From: Bremerella cremea
Lineage (GTDB): Bacteria; Planctomycetota; Planctomycetia; Pirellulales; Pirellulaceae
Length of the DNA: 64,000 nucleotides
Reading direction: 5' to 3'
Assembly (NCBI RefSeq): GCF_003335505.1
Contig: NZ_QPEX01000024.1
Coordinates: forward strand, 124,001-188,000
Below are positions 19,971-29,960 of the stretch, one piece after another. Under the pieces are notes generated by a model. That model saw only the letters and a program-made list of their open reading frames with translations, was not told the origin of the DNA and made no database searches. Each line of letters opens with the position of its first letter. Positions within the stretch are counted from its first letter, which is position 1. A program made the position numbers and the translations under genes.

Positions 19971-21053
19971 ATGCGATTTCTGCTAACCCTTACCTTACTC
20001 GCTTTTCTTCTGGGTTGTGGCAGCGCGACAGATGCCGCCAAGAGTGACCATCCAAACGTTGCCCCCACGCAAGACGACCTCGCCACCGAAGCGTTAGTCG
20101 TCAATGCTGGTGGGCGGATTGAGAAAGACAAAAGCGGTGCGGTTACCCTCGTTGATTTTTCAGGCAAGCCATTGGATGAAAAGCTGATCAGTCGCATCGG
20201 TACTCTCCCCAATCTGCAAAAACTTCTCCTGCGCGGGTGTACGGTTTCGAATGAAATGTTCACCAAGCTTGCCGCCCCCAGCAATCTGCAAGTCCTCGAT
20301 CTGCGAGAAACGCCCCTGACCGGAAAATGTTTGTCTCAAATCGGCAAGTGCGCGAAATTGCGAAATCTGCAGTTCCGAGGCAACGCGATCACCGACAACG
20401 ACCTCAAACATCTCGCCAATCTCACCGAGCTGAAAGTGCTGGGCCTGGATGAAACGGCGGTCGATGGCAATGCGTTCGGCGAGCTATCTGGCCTAGCCCA
20501 ACTGGAAGAGCTGTACCTGTTCGGCACCCCGTTTCTTGAAGTCAACCTGCCGAAGCTGGCTCCTTTCACCAAGTTAAAGCGGCTCCGCTTGCGTGGCACC
20601 TTGATTACGGGAGACGGTTTCGTTGATCTCGCGGGACTTACCGCATTGGAAGACCTCGATGTGAGCGAAACGGGTTTTAAAGATGCTTCGGTTGATCATC
20701 TTAAGCCTTTTTCCCAGCTCAAACGCTTAAACCTATGGGCAACCAAAATCGGCGACAATGCCGTTCCCACCGTAGCCGAGTTCAACTCACTGGAATGGCT
20801 AAATCTCGATCGCAACTCGATTGGCGATAAGAACATTCATGACCTCACCAAGCTCCCCAACCTGACTTGGCTGCACCTGGGATCAACCTTGTTGACCGAC
20901 GATGGGCTCATGCAGTTAGCCCCCATGAAACAACTTCAAACGCTAATTGTTACCCGCACGGAAGTGACCGACGAAGGAGCCGCCAAACTGGCTCACGAAT
21001 TGCCCAAAACCAAGATTCAACACATCTACAAACCCGAGAAGAATGAGTCCTGA
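19971..21053 (+). CDS. Leucine-rich-repeat lipoprotein
   Basis: The 360-residue protein has a short signal peptide ending in a lipobox (LLGC, Cys16). From about residue 60 onwards it is a run of about eleven leucine-rich repeats of the LxxLxxLxLxxTxIxDxxLxxL type, the ribonuclease-inhibitor-like class common in planctomycetes (for example LQKLLLRGCTVSNEMFTKL). It is probably a membrane-anchored ligand-binding scaffold. The last repeats end at TDEGAAKLAHELPKTKI, so the protein appears complete. No enzymatic domain is seen. Confidence 0.85.
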   Translation: MRFLLTLTLLAFLLGCGSATDAAKSDHPNVAPTQDDLATEALVVNAGGRIEKDKSGAVTLVDFSGKPLDEKLISRIGTLPNLQKLLLRGCTVSNEMFTKLAAPSNLQVLDLRETPLTGKCLSQIGKCAKLRNLQFRGNAITDNDLKHLANLTELKVLGLDETAVDGNAFGELSGLAQLEELYLFGTPFLEVNLPKLAPFTKLKRLRLRGTLITGDGFVDLAGLTALEDLDVSETGFKDASVDHLKPFSQLKRLNLWATKIGDNAVPTVAEFNSLEWLNLDRNSIGDKNIHDLTKLPNLTWLHLGSTLLTDDGLMQLAPMKQLQTLIVTRTEVTDEGAAKLAHELPKTKIQHIYKPEKNES

Positions 21054-21545
21054 TCTTCTCTTCCACGCCCCCCATGATCGCTGAAAATGCGGGTGCACGC
21101 CCCCTTTTAATCGTATCGTTCCGCATAATCGCTGCAGTTCTTTGGCAACAGATGCGGTTCCCACTTTGCGCAATCTCTGGATCGTAAGCGACTTCCGCCA
21201 ATTCCAAGAATCAATGCTATAGTTTCACAAACAAGTCGTACGCGACTAACTGGCTTTTGAATTACTCGGATCGGCTACGTTACTGAGATTGAGCCGACTG
21301 CAGCGCAGTGAATTCGTTTATGTCTCTTGAGGAGATGGCTGCGAATTCACGCCTTGTACTCGGCCCAATCTCGCTAACACGCTTTCGAAGCTGAAAATCA
21401 ACTGCCTGCTAAGCGGCAGCGTTTTGGGCGCTACGGCTCTAGTAAAAACTCATCACAAGCAGATTGAAGACTTCGTCGGGACAGCGACGTCCATCTTGTG
21501 TGGCTCGCATCTGCTCGACGATTCATTTGGGCGAATCAGGGAAGC
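21054..21545. other. Intergenic region holding a structured element
   Basis: These 490 bases lie between the LRR gene and the CBS gene. I accept no gene here. The notable content is the long stem-loop at 21285-21372, annotated separately. The region just before the CBS gene (21400-21545) has no obvious promoter motif that I can defend. Confidence 0.4.
21285..21372 (+). ncRNA. Long stem-loop, candidate cis-regulatory or small RNA
   Basis: Positions 21285-21297 pair with 21360-21372 over 13 positions with one mismatch (GAGATTGAGCCGA against TCGGCCCAATCTC). Further in, GTGAATTCG at 21308-21316 pairs perfectly with CGAATTCAC at 21342-21350. The apical loop has its own TCTC/GAGA pairing. This two-tier hairpin lies about 175 bases upstream of the CBS gene start and 230 bases downstream of the LRR gene. 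It resembles no riboswitch I know. The strand is chosen from the direction of both neighbours. Confidence 0.45.
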
Positions 21546-22376
21546 ATGACGGCTATCGAAACGATCTCGCGGCAACTCCAAGGAAACGTCAAGGACTTGA
21601 TGTCGGTCAAAGTGCATACCGCGACGGTGGGCACTCACGTTAACATCGTGGCCGACCTAATGGCCCGCTACGCCCTGCGACGAGTCGTGATTGTCGATAA
21701 CACCAAAAAGGTGATTGGGGTCGTCTCGCAGCGTGATATCGTTCGCGCGTTGATTAACCCCAATGCAACGCCCGAAGGCGAAGATGCCGAACCGCTACGA
21801 GTCGAGCAATTGATTACCGTCGACCGCCCGGTCACCGTCGGCCCTGAAGTCCCGTTAGCGCGGGCCGCCTACGTCTTAGCGACCAACAAAATTGGCTGCC
21901 TCCCGGTGATCGATTCTTCGCACTGCTTGATCGGCGTACTTTCCATTTCGGATATCATTCAGTTCTTGGCGGAAGACAACGTGGAAGGCATGGAAACAGC
22001 CTTCGAGATGTATTCTCCGAAGAATGACGCCAAGTCGCGTATGCCGGCCTATGTGCGCAAAATGAATGGCGACCTAGTCATTCCGCTGAAGAATATCGAG
22101 AACAAACGGGCCCGGATGGACTACGCTGTCTTGGGTTACGATCCGCCCACCGGCCGCATCCTGATCAAGTTCGTGCGTTCGACCACTGACGAAGCCATCG
22201 CGACCAAGATCCAGGACGATAACTTGATCATTCCCGCGCAAGGCTTTGTGCGTCACTTTAGCCTGATCGGCAAAGTGGCCGCTTTTGAGGTTTCCGACCA
22301 CAACCAAAGCAAGTTCTTGGTTCTTTCCCCCAAAAGCACTTCGTCGTCGACGGTCAATGCCATGGGGACGACCTAG
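21546..22376 (+). CDS. CBS-domain pair protein
   Basis: The 276-residue cytoplasmic protein has two tandem CBS domains: residues about 15-75 (VKDLMSVKVHTATVGT to GVVSQRDIVRAL) and about 85-145 (VEQLITVDRPVTVGP to GVLSISDIIQFLAED). A Bateman pair of this kind binds adenine nucleotides. The remaining 130 residues form a domain I do not recognise. The ATG at 21546 has AGGGAAGC upstream; an ATG-less extension further out is not needed. It is convergent with metH, with 22 bases between the stops, and is preceded by the structured element described above. Confidence 0.82.
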   Translation: MTAIETISRQLQGNVKDLMSVKVHTATVGTHVNIVADLMARYALRRVVIVDNTKKVIGVVSQRDIVRALINPNATPEGEDAEPLRVEQLITVDRPVTVGPEVPLARAAYVLATNKIGCLPVIDSSHCLIGVLSISDIIQFLAEDNVEGMETAFEMYSPKNDAKSRMPAYVRKMNGDLVIPLKNIENKRARMDYAVLGYDPPTGRILIKFVRSTTDEAIATKIQDDNLIIPAQGFVRHFSLIGKVAAFEVSDHNQSKFLVLSPKSTSSSTVNAMGTT

Positions 22377-22398
22377 CGTTATCCGATCGCTTAGGTCG

Positions 22399-25300
22399 TT
22401 ATGGATCGTACGACAAGTTCGGGGCCAGCCACTTCTCTACGTCTTTCAGCGGCATGCCTTTGCGTTTGGCGTAGTCCTCGACCTGATCGCGTCCAAGTTG
22501 ATGAATGGCAAAATAACGGGCTGCCGGATGAGCGAAATATAAACCGCTGACACTGGCTGCCGGCATCATTGCCAAGCTCTCGGTTAGCTCGATGCCGGTC
22601 TCTTGCGTGGCATTCAGCAAGCGGAACAACGTCCACTTTTCCGTGTGATCTGGCTGCGCCGGATAACCTGGCGCGGGACGAATCCCACGATACGATTCCT
22701 TGATCAACTCTTCGTTGCTAAGTTCTTCGTCTTGGCCAAATCGCCAATGCTGTCGGGCCTCTTGGTGCAAACGCTCGGCAAACGCTTCCGCAAAACGATC
22801 GGCTAGGGCCTTGGCCATGATCGAGTTGTAATCGTCGTGGTCAGCATCAAACTTGGCGACCAATTCGTTGCAACCAATCCCGGTCGTCACCGCGAACGCC
22901 CCCAGGTAATCGCGTCGGCCACTCTCCACCGGGGCAATGTAGTCGGACAGTGCCCGGAAATCGTTTTGCCCCTTCCGCTCCCACTGCTGACGAAGCGTGA
23001 AGAAACGCTCGATTTCTTTCTCTGGGTCGTTCGGATCGTAAACGACAATATCATCGCCATCGGCGGCCGCTGGCCAGAAGCCAAAGACCCCATTGGCTGT
23101 CAGCAGCTTCTTCTCGATGATTTCGTCGAGCAGTACATTGGCATCGTGAAAAAGCTTCTTCGCTTCTTCGCCGACGTATTTATCTTCAAAGATCTTGGGA
23201 TACTTGCCTTTCAATTCCCAGGAATTGAAGAAGGGAGACCAATCGATGTATTCCCGTAGCGTTTTCAGGGGAAACTCACGAAAGGTCTTGCTGCCGGTGA
23301 AGTCAGGCGTCGGGATATCGACGGTTGCCCAATCGGTCTGAAAGCGTTTCTCGCGTGCCGTCCGAAGAGGCACCAAGGAAACGGCTTGGCGCTTGCGATA
23401 AGATTCGACCAACTCGGTTTGCAGGTTGCGGTTCTTTTCCAGAAACGCTGGCGAGTTTTCTTTGCTCAGCAGTTGATCCACAACCCCCACGCTCCGCGAA
23501 GCATCAAGGACATGCACGACGGCGCCTTCGTAAGCAGGAGCAATTTTTACGGCGGTATGCTTAGCGCTGGTTGTGGCCCCGCCGATCAGCAGCGGAATTT
23601 TCATTCCGGCGGCCTGCATCTCTTCGGCCACGTGAACCATTTCGTCCAAGCTAGGCGTAATCAGCCCCGATAAGCCAATCACGTCGACTCCATGTTGTTT
23701 GGCGGCCGCCAAGATTTTGTCGCAGTGGACCATCACACCAAGATCGATGATCTCGTAATTGTTGCACCCCAGCACCACGCCCACGATATTCTTGCCAATA
23801 TCGTGCACGTCACCTTTCACGGTGGCCATTAAGATTTTGCCGCGGGCATCGGATTCGGTGGTCCCTAGTTCTTCTTTTTCCTTTTCCATGTAAGGAAGCA
23901 AGTAGGCAACCGCTTTCTTCATCACGCGAGCGCTTTTGACGACCTGAGGCAGGAACATCTTGCCGGCACCGAATAGATCGCCAACGACGTTCATGCCGTC
24001 CATCAGCGGCCCTTCGATGATACGCAAACAGCGATCAAATTTTTGCCGAGCTTCTTCGGTATCTTCCTCAATAAACCGATCGATCCCTTTCACCAGCGAA
24101 TGAGATAGCCGCTGCTCGACGGGGGCTTCTCGCCACGAGAGATCCTCGGCTTTCGGCCCGGCCCCTTTTTGGTGCTTAACTGTCTCGGCGAAATCGACCA
24201 GCCGCTCGGTGGCATCTGGGCGTTTGTTGAACAAAACGTCCTCGATCAGGTCGCGTAGTTCCTTGGGCACTTCGTCGTAGACCGCCAATTGACCAGCGTT
24301 GACAATTCCCATGTCGAGCCCCGCCTTGATGGCGTGATACAGGAAAACAGCATGGATGGCCTCGCGGACGACATCATTTCCACGGAATGAAAACGATACG
24401 TTGCTTACCCCGCCAGAAACTTTCGCCCCGGGGCAAACCTGTTTGATCTTCCGGGTCGCTTCAATAAAGTTGATCGCGTAGTCGTTGTGTTCCTCGATGC
24501 CGGTGGCCACCGTCAAAATGTTCGGATCGAAGATAATATCGGTCGGGTTGAACTGAAGCTTCTCGACCAACAAGTCATAAGCCCGCTTGCAGATCTCGAC
24601 TTTGCGGTCCATCTCCACAGCCTGGCCTACTTCGTCGAACGCCATCACGACAACCGCCGCCCCGTAGTCGCGACAAAGTTGAGCCTTCTTGAGGAACTCT
24701 TCTTCCCCTTCCTTGAGGCTGATCGAGTTGACAATCGACTTCCCCTGCACACAGCGCAGTCCCGATTCGATGACCGTCCATTTGGAGCTGTCGATCATGA
24801 CCGGCACTTTGCAGATGTCTGGCTCGGCCGCGATCAAATTCAAGTAGCGTGCCATGGCCGCTTCGCCGTCGAGCAAAGCGTCGTCCATGTTCACGTCGAT
24901 CACATTGGCACCACTTGCGACCTGCTGCCGCGCGACTTCAACCGCATCTTCGAATAGTTCTTCCCGAATCAAACGAGCAAATCGTCGCGAACCGGTCACG
25001 TTGGTCCGTTCGCCGATCATCACAAAATTGGTATTCGGCGTAATGGTAAACGGTTCTTGTCCGCTCAGTCGGGTTAGCGGTTCCGGATGAGCAAGCGGTC
25101 GAGGTGCGTAGTCACGCATCACTTCCGCGATCGCTTGAATATGCTGCGGCGTGCTGCCACAGCAACCGCCCACAATGTTCAGCCAGCCATGCTCGGCAAA
25201 ATCACGCAGTGTAGCGGCCATTTGATCAGGCGTTTGATCATATTCCCCCATCTCGTTCGGCAAGCCGGCATTCGGATGGCAACTGACATAGCAACCAGCA

Positions 25301-26109
25301 ATCGACGAAAGCTCTTGCACATAAGGCCGCATCAGTTCGGCCCCAAGCGCGCAGTTGATCCCCACGCTGAGCATCGGGAAGTGAGAAACCGAATTCCAGA
25401 AGGCCTCGACCGTTTGCCCAGACAAAGTCCGTCCCGAGGCGTCGGTGATTGTGACCGATGTCATCACCGGCAGTTCAATTCCCTGTTCACGATAATACTT
25501 CTCGAGCGCAAAGAGACACGCTTTTAAGTTCAACGTGTCGAAGGTCGTTTCCGGAAACAAGATATCGACGCCGGCCTCGACCATGGCATCAATCTGCACA
25601 AGGTACGAGTTGACCAACTGGTCGAAGGTGACATCGCGGAAACCGGGGTCTTCGATACGTCGCGAGATGGATGCGGTCTTGCTGGTGGGGCCAATCGAAC
25701 CAGCCACATAACGGCGGTTATCGGGATCGCGATCGTTAAACTCGTCGGCGACTTTCTTCGCCAATTTCACCGCGGCCACATTGATATCGGTGGCCAACTG
25801 CTCGCTCAGGCCGAATTCCTCCATGGCAACCGGGGTCGCTCCGAAGGTATTCGTTTCAATAATATGAGCCCCTGCTTCCAGGAATTGGCGGTGAATTCCC
25901 TCGATAATCTCTGGCTTCGTCAAACAAAGCAGGTCGCTGAAGTTGCGCAAATCCTTCGTCGCATCGGCAAACTGAGCCCCTCGCACATCGTCTTCCGATA
26001 GCTTGAATTTCTGAATCATGGTCCCCATGGCACCATCGAGAATCAGAATTCGCTTTTGAATGTCTTGGAAAACCGGGTGCTGGCGACCGGCGAAACGGGG
26101 ACCTGGCAT
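22399..26109 (-). CDS. metH: Cobalamin-dependent methionine synthase
   Basis: MetH transfers the methyl group of methyltetrahydrofolate through cobalamin to homocysteine. The 1236-residue protein has all four modules. Residues 10-340 form the homocysteine domain, with zinc ligands in GINCALG and GGCCGSTP. Residues about 355-640 form the pterin domain ([12 protein letters not shown]). About 660-890 form the cap and B12 domain, with DVHDIG carrying the lower-ligand histidine near residue 768. About 910-1236 form the AdoMet reactivation domain (RPAPGYPA). The ATG at 26107-26109 gives full length. I saw no convincing cobalamin or SAM-type riboswitch in the leader. Confidence 0.97.
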   Translation of the reverse strand: MPGPRFAGRQHPVFQDIQKRILILDGAMGTMIQKFKLSEDDVRGAQFADATKDLRNFSDLLCLTKPEIIEGIHRQFLEAGAHIIETNTFGATPVAMEEFGLSEQLATDINVAAVKLAKKVADEFNDRDPDNRRYVAGSIGPTSKTASISRRIEDPGFRDVTFDQLVNSYLVQIDAMVEAGVDILFPETTFDTLNLKACLFALEKYYREQGIELPVMTSVTITDASGRTLSGQTVEAFWNSVSHFPMLSVGINCALGAELMRPYVQELSSIAGCYVSCHPNAGLPNEMGEYDQTPDQMAATLRDFAEHGWLNIVGGCCGSTPQHIQAIAEVMRDYAPRPLAHPEPLTRLSGQEPFTITPNTNFVMIGERTNVTGSRRFARLIREELFEDAVEVARQQVASGANVIDVNMDDALLDGEAAMARYLNLIAAEPDICKVPVMIDSSKWTVIESGLRCVQGKSIVNSISLKEGEEEFLKKAQLCRDYGAAVVVMAFDEVGQAVEMDRKVEICKRAYDLLVEKLQFNPTDIIFDPNILTVATGIEEHNDYAINFIEATRKIKQVCPGAKVSGGVSNVSFSFRGNDVVREAIHAVFLYHAIKAGLDMGIVNAGQLAVYDEVPKELRDLIEDVLFNKRPDATERLVDFAETVKHQKGAGPKAEDLSWREAPVEQRLSHSLVKGIDRFIEEDTEEARQKFDRCLRIIEGPLMDGMNVVGDLFGAGKMFLPQVVKSARVMKKAVAYLLPYMEKEKEELGTTESDARGKILMATVKGDVHDIGKNIVGVVLGCNNYEIIDLGVMVHCDKILAAAKQHGVDVIGLSGLITPSLDEMVHVAEEMQAAGMKIPLLIGGATTSAKHTAVKIAPAYEGAVVHVLDASRSVGVVDQLLSKENSPAFLEKNRNLQTELVESYRKRQAVSLVPLRTAREKRFQTDWATVDIPTPDFTGSKTFREFPLKTLREYIDWSPFFNSWELKGKYPKIFEDKYVGEEAKKLFHDANVLLDEIIEKKLLTANGVFGFWPAAADGDDIVVYDPNDPEKEIERFFTLRQQWERKGQNDFRALSDYIAPVESGRRDYLGAFAVTTGIGCNELVAKFDADHDDYNSIMAKALADRFAEAFAERLHQEARQHWRFGQDEELSNEELIKESYRGIRPAPGYPAQPDHTEKWTLFRLLNATQETGIELTESLAMMPAASVSGLYFAHPAARYFAIHQLGRDQVEDYAKRKGMPLKDVEKWLAPNLSYDP

Positions 26110-26429
26110 GTGTCGTTTCCGATGGACTTAAGTCGTGTCGTAGGCCAGAGATCGTGCTGGCAGCAAGCAGTGCATTCGCAGCGACGATAGCAGCCCCAGA
26201 CAAGGGAAATGCTCGATTTCAAACCTTCTAAATATCCCAGATTTCCGGCTTAGCCACAACCGGCGAGCAAGATTCGATAATCCACAAAGTTTACCTAGCC
26301 CGAATCCTCACTTTTTCTTATCTAAAGCTAAAGACCGTTACAAACGGAACCGATTTTAACGATAACGGGCCGCAATCAGCGTGTGGCCACAAAACGTCGA
26401 TCTCAACGTCAGGCAAGGAAGCCGAAACG
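26110..26429. other. Divergent spacer between metH and the polysaccharide-like cluster
   Basis: These 320 bases should hold the metH promoter (minus strand) and the promoter of the plus-strand cluster. I see A+T-rich stretches around 26215-26350 but no motif or hairpin strong enough to name, and no gene. Confidence 0.35.
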
Positions 26430-27797
26430 ATGACGAAACCACTGGGTTCCCCAACATCACAAGACCAACAAGACAGCCACCGCACCTTTTACGGTCATCC
26501 GATCGTCGTGCGGGTGAAGGACTTGACGTGGGAACCTCCCGTCGAAGAGGCGGCAGCCGAGCCAGAAACGTGGGTCTCGAACCTACTTGGCGAAGATCCA
26601 CCAGAAACCGGTGCCGAAGAAAGCCTGTTGGCGAATATTGCTCCGGCACCTGAAATGCCTGCTTACCAGGCGCCGGTGGCTGAGTTGCCGCCACAACCGC
26701 TGGCCCAGGCCGATTCCAAGCCTCAACCCGCATCGACCATGCCAGGTTACTTGAAGCATGGCAACGAAGGTCGACGCGAACGTCTCCAATCGCTGATCAC
26801 CGGTCAGTGGAAAAACCGGATCATGATGGGCGGTATGGCCATCTCCCTGTTTGTCGCTACTTACTGGCTGCTTAGTGGCGAAGGAGCAGACAGCTCACCT
26901 GTTGGTGATCCTCAACAAGATTTGATTGTGAATAACGGCAGCCTTGGTGACGCTCCGGCTTGGCCCGGCCCGGAGGTTGCGTCTGACAGCCAAACAACGA
27001 CGATCGAACCAGCTTCTCGGAATATCTCGCAGATGGCAAGTGTGCCGCCGCGCGAAAACGTTATGGGCACGCCAGCCCAAACCTCGTCGCAGATGGAGCT
27101 AACCTCGATTTCCACTCCAGACTTCGATACCGCAGAGCCTGCGAACTACATCAACGGCAACCCTGCCTGGGAACAAAATCCGGCCTCGCCTGCCAGCACT
27201 CCGCAAGATGATTACTCGCCCAGCTTTGGCCCGGCCAACCTTGGCAACCCGGCACCTAGCCAGCCTTCGTCTTCGCTCGAATCAGATTCTGGTCCGCAAG
27301 TTCCTCTTGTTCCCAACTTCGACAACGCCCCAAGCTACGGCGGACAAGATAGCTACCAACCAAGCTTCCAAGGGAATCGCCCATCCTACGAAGAAGCAGC
27401 ACCTTCTTACGAGGGTCCTGCGATGCCCGCTAGTAGCTCTCAATATTCGGATCCCAACCTGGGGAGCAACGGTTCATTGCATTGGATGAAAGAAGGCAAG
27501 CAGAACTCGATGCCTAGTGGCAACACGCCTGATAATTCTCAAGTTCGATTGCCTAACATTATCAACGGACCGCAACAAGGCGCAGGCATGCCGCAAATTG
27601 AATCCACGCAACCATACAACGCTTCGCGATTCGCTAGTTCGCCGGAAAGTTCGCAACCAGCTCCGCAAGATGGTTATGGCTACAGCTTCAACCATGCTGG
27701 CAGCTTGCCCCAGTCGCCAGCTTCTCCTCAGGATAGCATTCGTGCTGCCAGGTTAAGCGGTGAAGTTGATACCCGCTTCGAATCGGGAATTCGCTAA
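26430..27797 (+). CDS. Single-pass membrane protein with long Pro/Ser/Asn-rich tail
   Basis: The 455-residue protein has about 120 mostly acidic, proline-rich residues, a basic patch (NEGRRERLQSLITGQWKNR) and one transmembrane segment at about residues 132-148 (IMMGGMAISLFVATYWLL). The rest, some 300 residues, is low-complexity Pro/Ser/Asn/Gln/Tyr-rich sequence and looks disordered. The ATG has AAGGAAGC upstream. Its stop overlaps the ATG of the following CpsD/ParA-like gene by one base, so the pair is coupled. By position it may be the membrane anchor or chain-length-regulator-like partner of that protein, but no Wzz motif is visible. Function is unknown. Confidence 0.7.
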   Translation: MTKPLGSPTSQDQQDSHRTFYGHPIVVRVKDLTWEPPVEEAAAEPETWVSNLLGEDPPETGAEESLLANIAPAPEMPAYQAPVAELPPQPLAQADSKPQPASTMPGYLKHGNEGRRERLQSLITGQWKNRIMMGGMAISLFVATYWLLSGEGADSSPVGDPQQDLIVNNGSLGDAPAWPGPEVASDSQTTTIEPASRNISQMASVPPRENVMGTPAQTSSQMELTSISTPDFDTAEPANYINGNPAWEQNPASPASTPQDDYSPSFGPANLGNPAPSQPSSSLESDSGPQVPLVPNFDNAPSYGGQDSYQPSFQGNRPSYEEAAPSYEGPAMPASSSQYSDPNLGSNGSLHWMKEGKQNSMPSGNTPDNSQVRLPNIINGPQQGAGMPQIESTQPYNASRFASSPESSQPAPQDGYGYSFNHAGSLPQSPASPQDSIRAARLSGEVDTRFESGIR

Positions 27798-29056
27798 TGA
27801 GTCAGCTTGATCGAGCGTTTATCCGTGCCTACACATCGGAAACCCCCAGCCGCCCTCATGCCGGAGCGGCCTTAACGTCGGACGTGCCCATGAACAATCC
27901 AAACACAACGCAGCAAGCTTCGGAAGCCAAGATTCGCACGATGACGCGTAAGCCGACTCTCAGCGAACTGCAGCACTGGAAAAATCAAGGGATTCGCATC
28001 GATATGCCAGGCTCTCCCTTGGTCGGATCTTTCGACGAGACCGCTGCGACCGAAGGCCTGATCTCGCCCAAAAAGCACGACGAATTCGAGTTGGCCAGTC
28101 AAAATACAGCCGCCGTGGCTGAAGCGCTCGATCGCTTGATGAATCGCGTTGGTGGGAAGCCAGCTCCGAAGGTTCAGCCCATATCGGCCAAAAAGCCGCT
28201 GACCGAGGGGGAATCGAAGCTCCCCAATCCGACGATTGAAATCCAAAAGTGGGAATCAAAGTCACCATCAGAGCCAACCGCCGAGGAAGATGGAATCGTC
28301 TTCGTGGCCGGAAAGCCTGGTGCCGTGGAAGAACCCGCAGCAGCGGCCCCCCAAGCGGCACAAGCAGACGAAAAACCAGCACCATCGCAATCAGCCGCCA
28401 GCCGCCAAGCGGTTGCCGCGCCGGTAGCAAAACCATATCGCCAACGTAGCCTTGCTCACCCCAAGTGGGAAGCCGATACGATCGCCTGGCCAGAAGAGAC
28501 CGACATGATCCTCGATCTGTGCGGTAGCGAATGGAAAACGGTCGTTGACGGGCTATCGGCAAACGTCAAATCCTTGGCGGTAGTCGCCTTAGGCGAAGGC
28601 TGCGGCTGCACGACTCTGACCATCTGCTTAGCCAAGCTGATGGCCCAAGCCAATCGCCGCGTGCTAATCATCGACGAAGGAACCGGGGCCGACTCGCTCA
28701 CGGTTCGGATTGGCCTGAGCGATACCCTGCCGGTCACCCCGCAGGAAAAGGTCGATACCCTGTACGAAGCGATGATTGAAACGGCCGATCAGCCGATTGC
28801 CATCCTTCCGACTGGTTACCGCCAACTCACCGATCTGACCGCCAACCAATTGCAGCAGTTCACACAAGACTTTGATATTGTCTTGTGGGACGGCGGCAAT
28901 CGCCCTGAAGTGTGGCAACGCCTGGCCTTAATCCATAGCGTGCTGGTTGTCCGCGATGCACGTGGATCGCACGACCACGAACTTGGCCAGATCCTTCCTA
29001 AGTTGGAGCAGCGCAAGATCAACGTGATCGGAATTGCCGAAAACTTCTGGCGATAA
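27797..29056 (+). CDS. CpsD/ParA-like P-loop protein with altered Walker A
   Basis: The 419-residue protein has a disordered N-terminal 230 residues and a C-terminal domain resembling BY-kinases and ParA/MinD ATPases (SLAVVALGEGCGCTTLTICLAKLMAQANRRVLIIDEG, then FDIVLWDGG and a hydrophobic VLVVRDAR strand). The Walker A loop reads GEGCGCTT, with cysteine where the family has the catalytic lysine; the codons there are GGC-TGC-ACG, so this is not a reading error of mine. The A' motif DEG is also unusual. The protein may be a regulatory pseudo-ATPase. It starts in the stop codon of the upstream gene and is followed after 33 bases by an ExeA-like ATPase gene. Confidence 0.72.
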   Translation: MSQLDRAFIRAYTSETPSRPHAGAALTSDVPMNNPNTTQQASEAKIRTMTRKPTLSELQHWKNQGIRIDMPGSPLVGSFDETAATEGLISPKKHDEFELASQNTAAVAEALDRLMNRVGGKPAPKVQPISAKKPLTEGESKLPNPTIEIQKWESKSPSEPTAEEDGIVFVAGKPGAVEEPAAAAPQAAQADEKPAPSQSAASRQAVAAPVAKPYRQRSLAHPKWEADTIAWPEETDMILDLCGSEWKTVVDGLSANVKSLAVVALGEGCGCTTLTICLAKLMAQANRRVLIIDEGTGADSLTVRIGLSDTLPVTPQEKVDTLYEAMIETADQPIAILPTGYRQLTDLTANQLQQFTQDFDIVLWDGGNRPEVWQRLALIHSVLVVRDARGSHDHELGQILPKLEQRKINVIGIAENFWR

Positions 29057-29089
29057 CCTACGAACCTCGGGGCGGACACGGGAAACGCG

Positions 29090-29911
29090 ATGTACGAAGC
29101 GTACTGGAATTTAAAAACTCGTCCGTTCGAGAACACCTACTCGGAAGCGTCTTATTACCCGTCCGAGTCGGCTCAGGCAGCCCTTTTGAAACTGCGATAT
29201 GCGGTGGAAAATCGACGCGGCGCCGCCATCTTAGGAGGCGCTTGCGGGCTAGGCAAAAGCCTTTTAGCGCGCACCTTGATGGCTCAACTGCCCGATCAGT
29301 TTGCCCCCAAGGTACACCTCGTTTTCCCCAAGCTTCCCAGCGAAAGCTTGATTCCGTACCTGCTGCTAAACCTGGGGCAAGGGCAAGAGGCTACCACCTC
29401 CCCAGACCCTAGTCGTGCGGTTTGGCAGTTAGAGCAGTATCTCAAAACCAACACTCGCGCCGGCAATCACGCGGTGGTTATCGTTGACGATGCCCACTTA
29501 CTAGCGGACCACGCTTCCTTGGAAACCTTGCGTCTGCTGACCAACTTCGAGACGGACGGCAAGCTCGATCTAACGCTAATTCTGGTTGGTCAAACACAAA
29601 TCATCCCCGCTATCGAACGCTTCCCAGGGCTGGAAAGTCGGGTCGGCGTAAAGTCGCTGATGCGTTGCTTCACTCCGGATGAAACAGCCGCTTATGTCAC
29701 GCATCGCCTGCGAGTTGCCGGTTGCGAGCAAGAAATTTTCGCCGGTGGGGCCCTGGAACGCCTATTTGAGCTGACGCGAGGCAATCCTCGTGAAATCAAT
29801 CGCCTGTGTGACCTCGCTTTGCTGATTGGCTATGCGGAAGAACTCCGCCAGATCGACGCCCCTCAGGTCGAATCGATCCACGAAGAACTTGTTTCTGTCG
29901 TGCCAGAATAG
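29090..29911 (+). CDS. ExeA/GspA-like AAA ATPase
   Basis: The 273-residue protein opens MYEAYWNLKTRPFENT, a very typical start for ExeA-type ATPases, and has Walker A GGACGLGKSLLA at about residues 46-57 and Walker B AVVIVDDAHLL at about 126-136. The C-terminal GNPREINRLCDLALLIG is the winged-helix-like lid of this family. Relatives act in type II secretion (GspA) or sit in exosortase-linked polysaccharide clusters. No peptidoglycan-binding or transmembrane segment is present, unlike full-length GspA. Within the cluster it is the only member with an intact ATP site. Confidence 0.85.
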   Translation: MYEAYWNLKTRPFENTYSEASYYPSESAQAALLKLRYAVENRRGAAILGGACGLGKSLLARTLMAQLPDQFAPKVHLVFPKLPSESLIPYLLLNLGQGQEATTSPDPSRAVWQLEQYLKTNTRAGNHAVVIVDDAHLLADHASLETLRLLTNFETDGKLDLTLILVGQTQIIPAIERFPGLESRVGVKSLMRCFTPDETAAYVTHRLRVAGCEQEIFAGGALERLFELTRGNPREINRLCDLALLIGYAEELRQIDAPQVESIHEELVSVVPE

Positions 29912-29960
29912 TCTGCGACACATCTAGCGGGATCGCTCTGGCGAATTAGAATCAATCGGC

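Noticed and set aside
21320..21394. 24-codon open frame inside the structured element
   Set aside because: The ATG lies in the hairpin loop with no ribosome site; the structure explains the region better.
26110..26250. Possible cobalamin, SAM or SAH riboswitch upstream of metH
   Set aside because: I could not find the conserved B12-box or SAH aptamer elements in the minus-strand leader.
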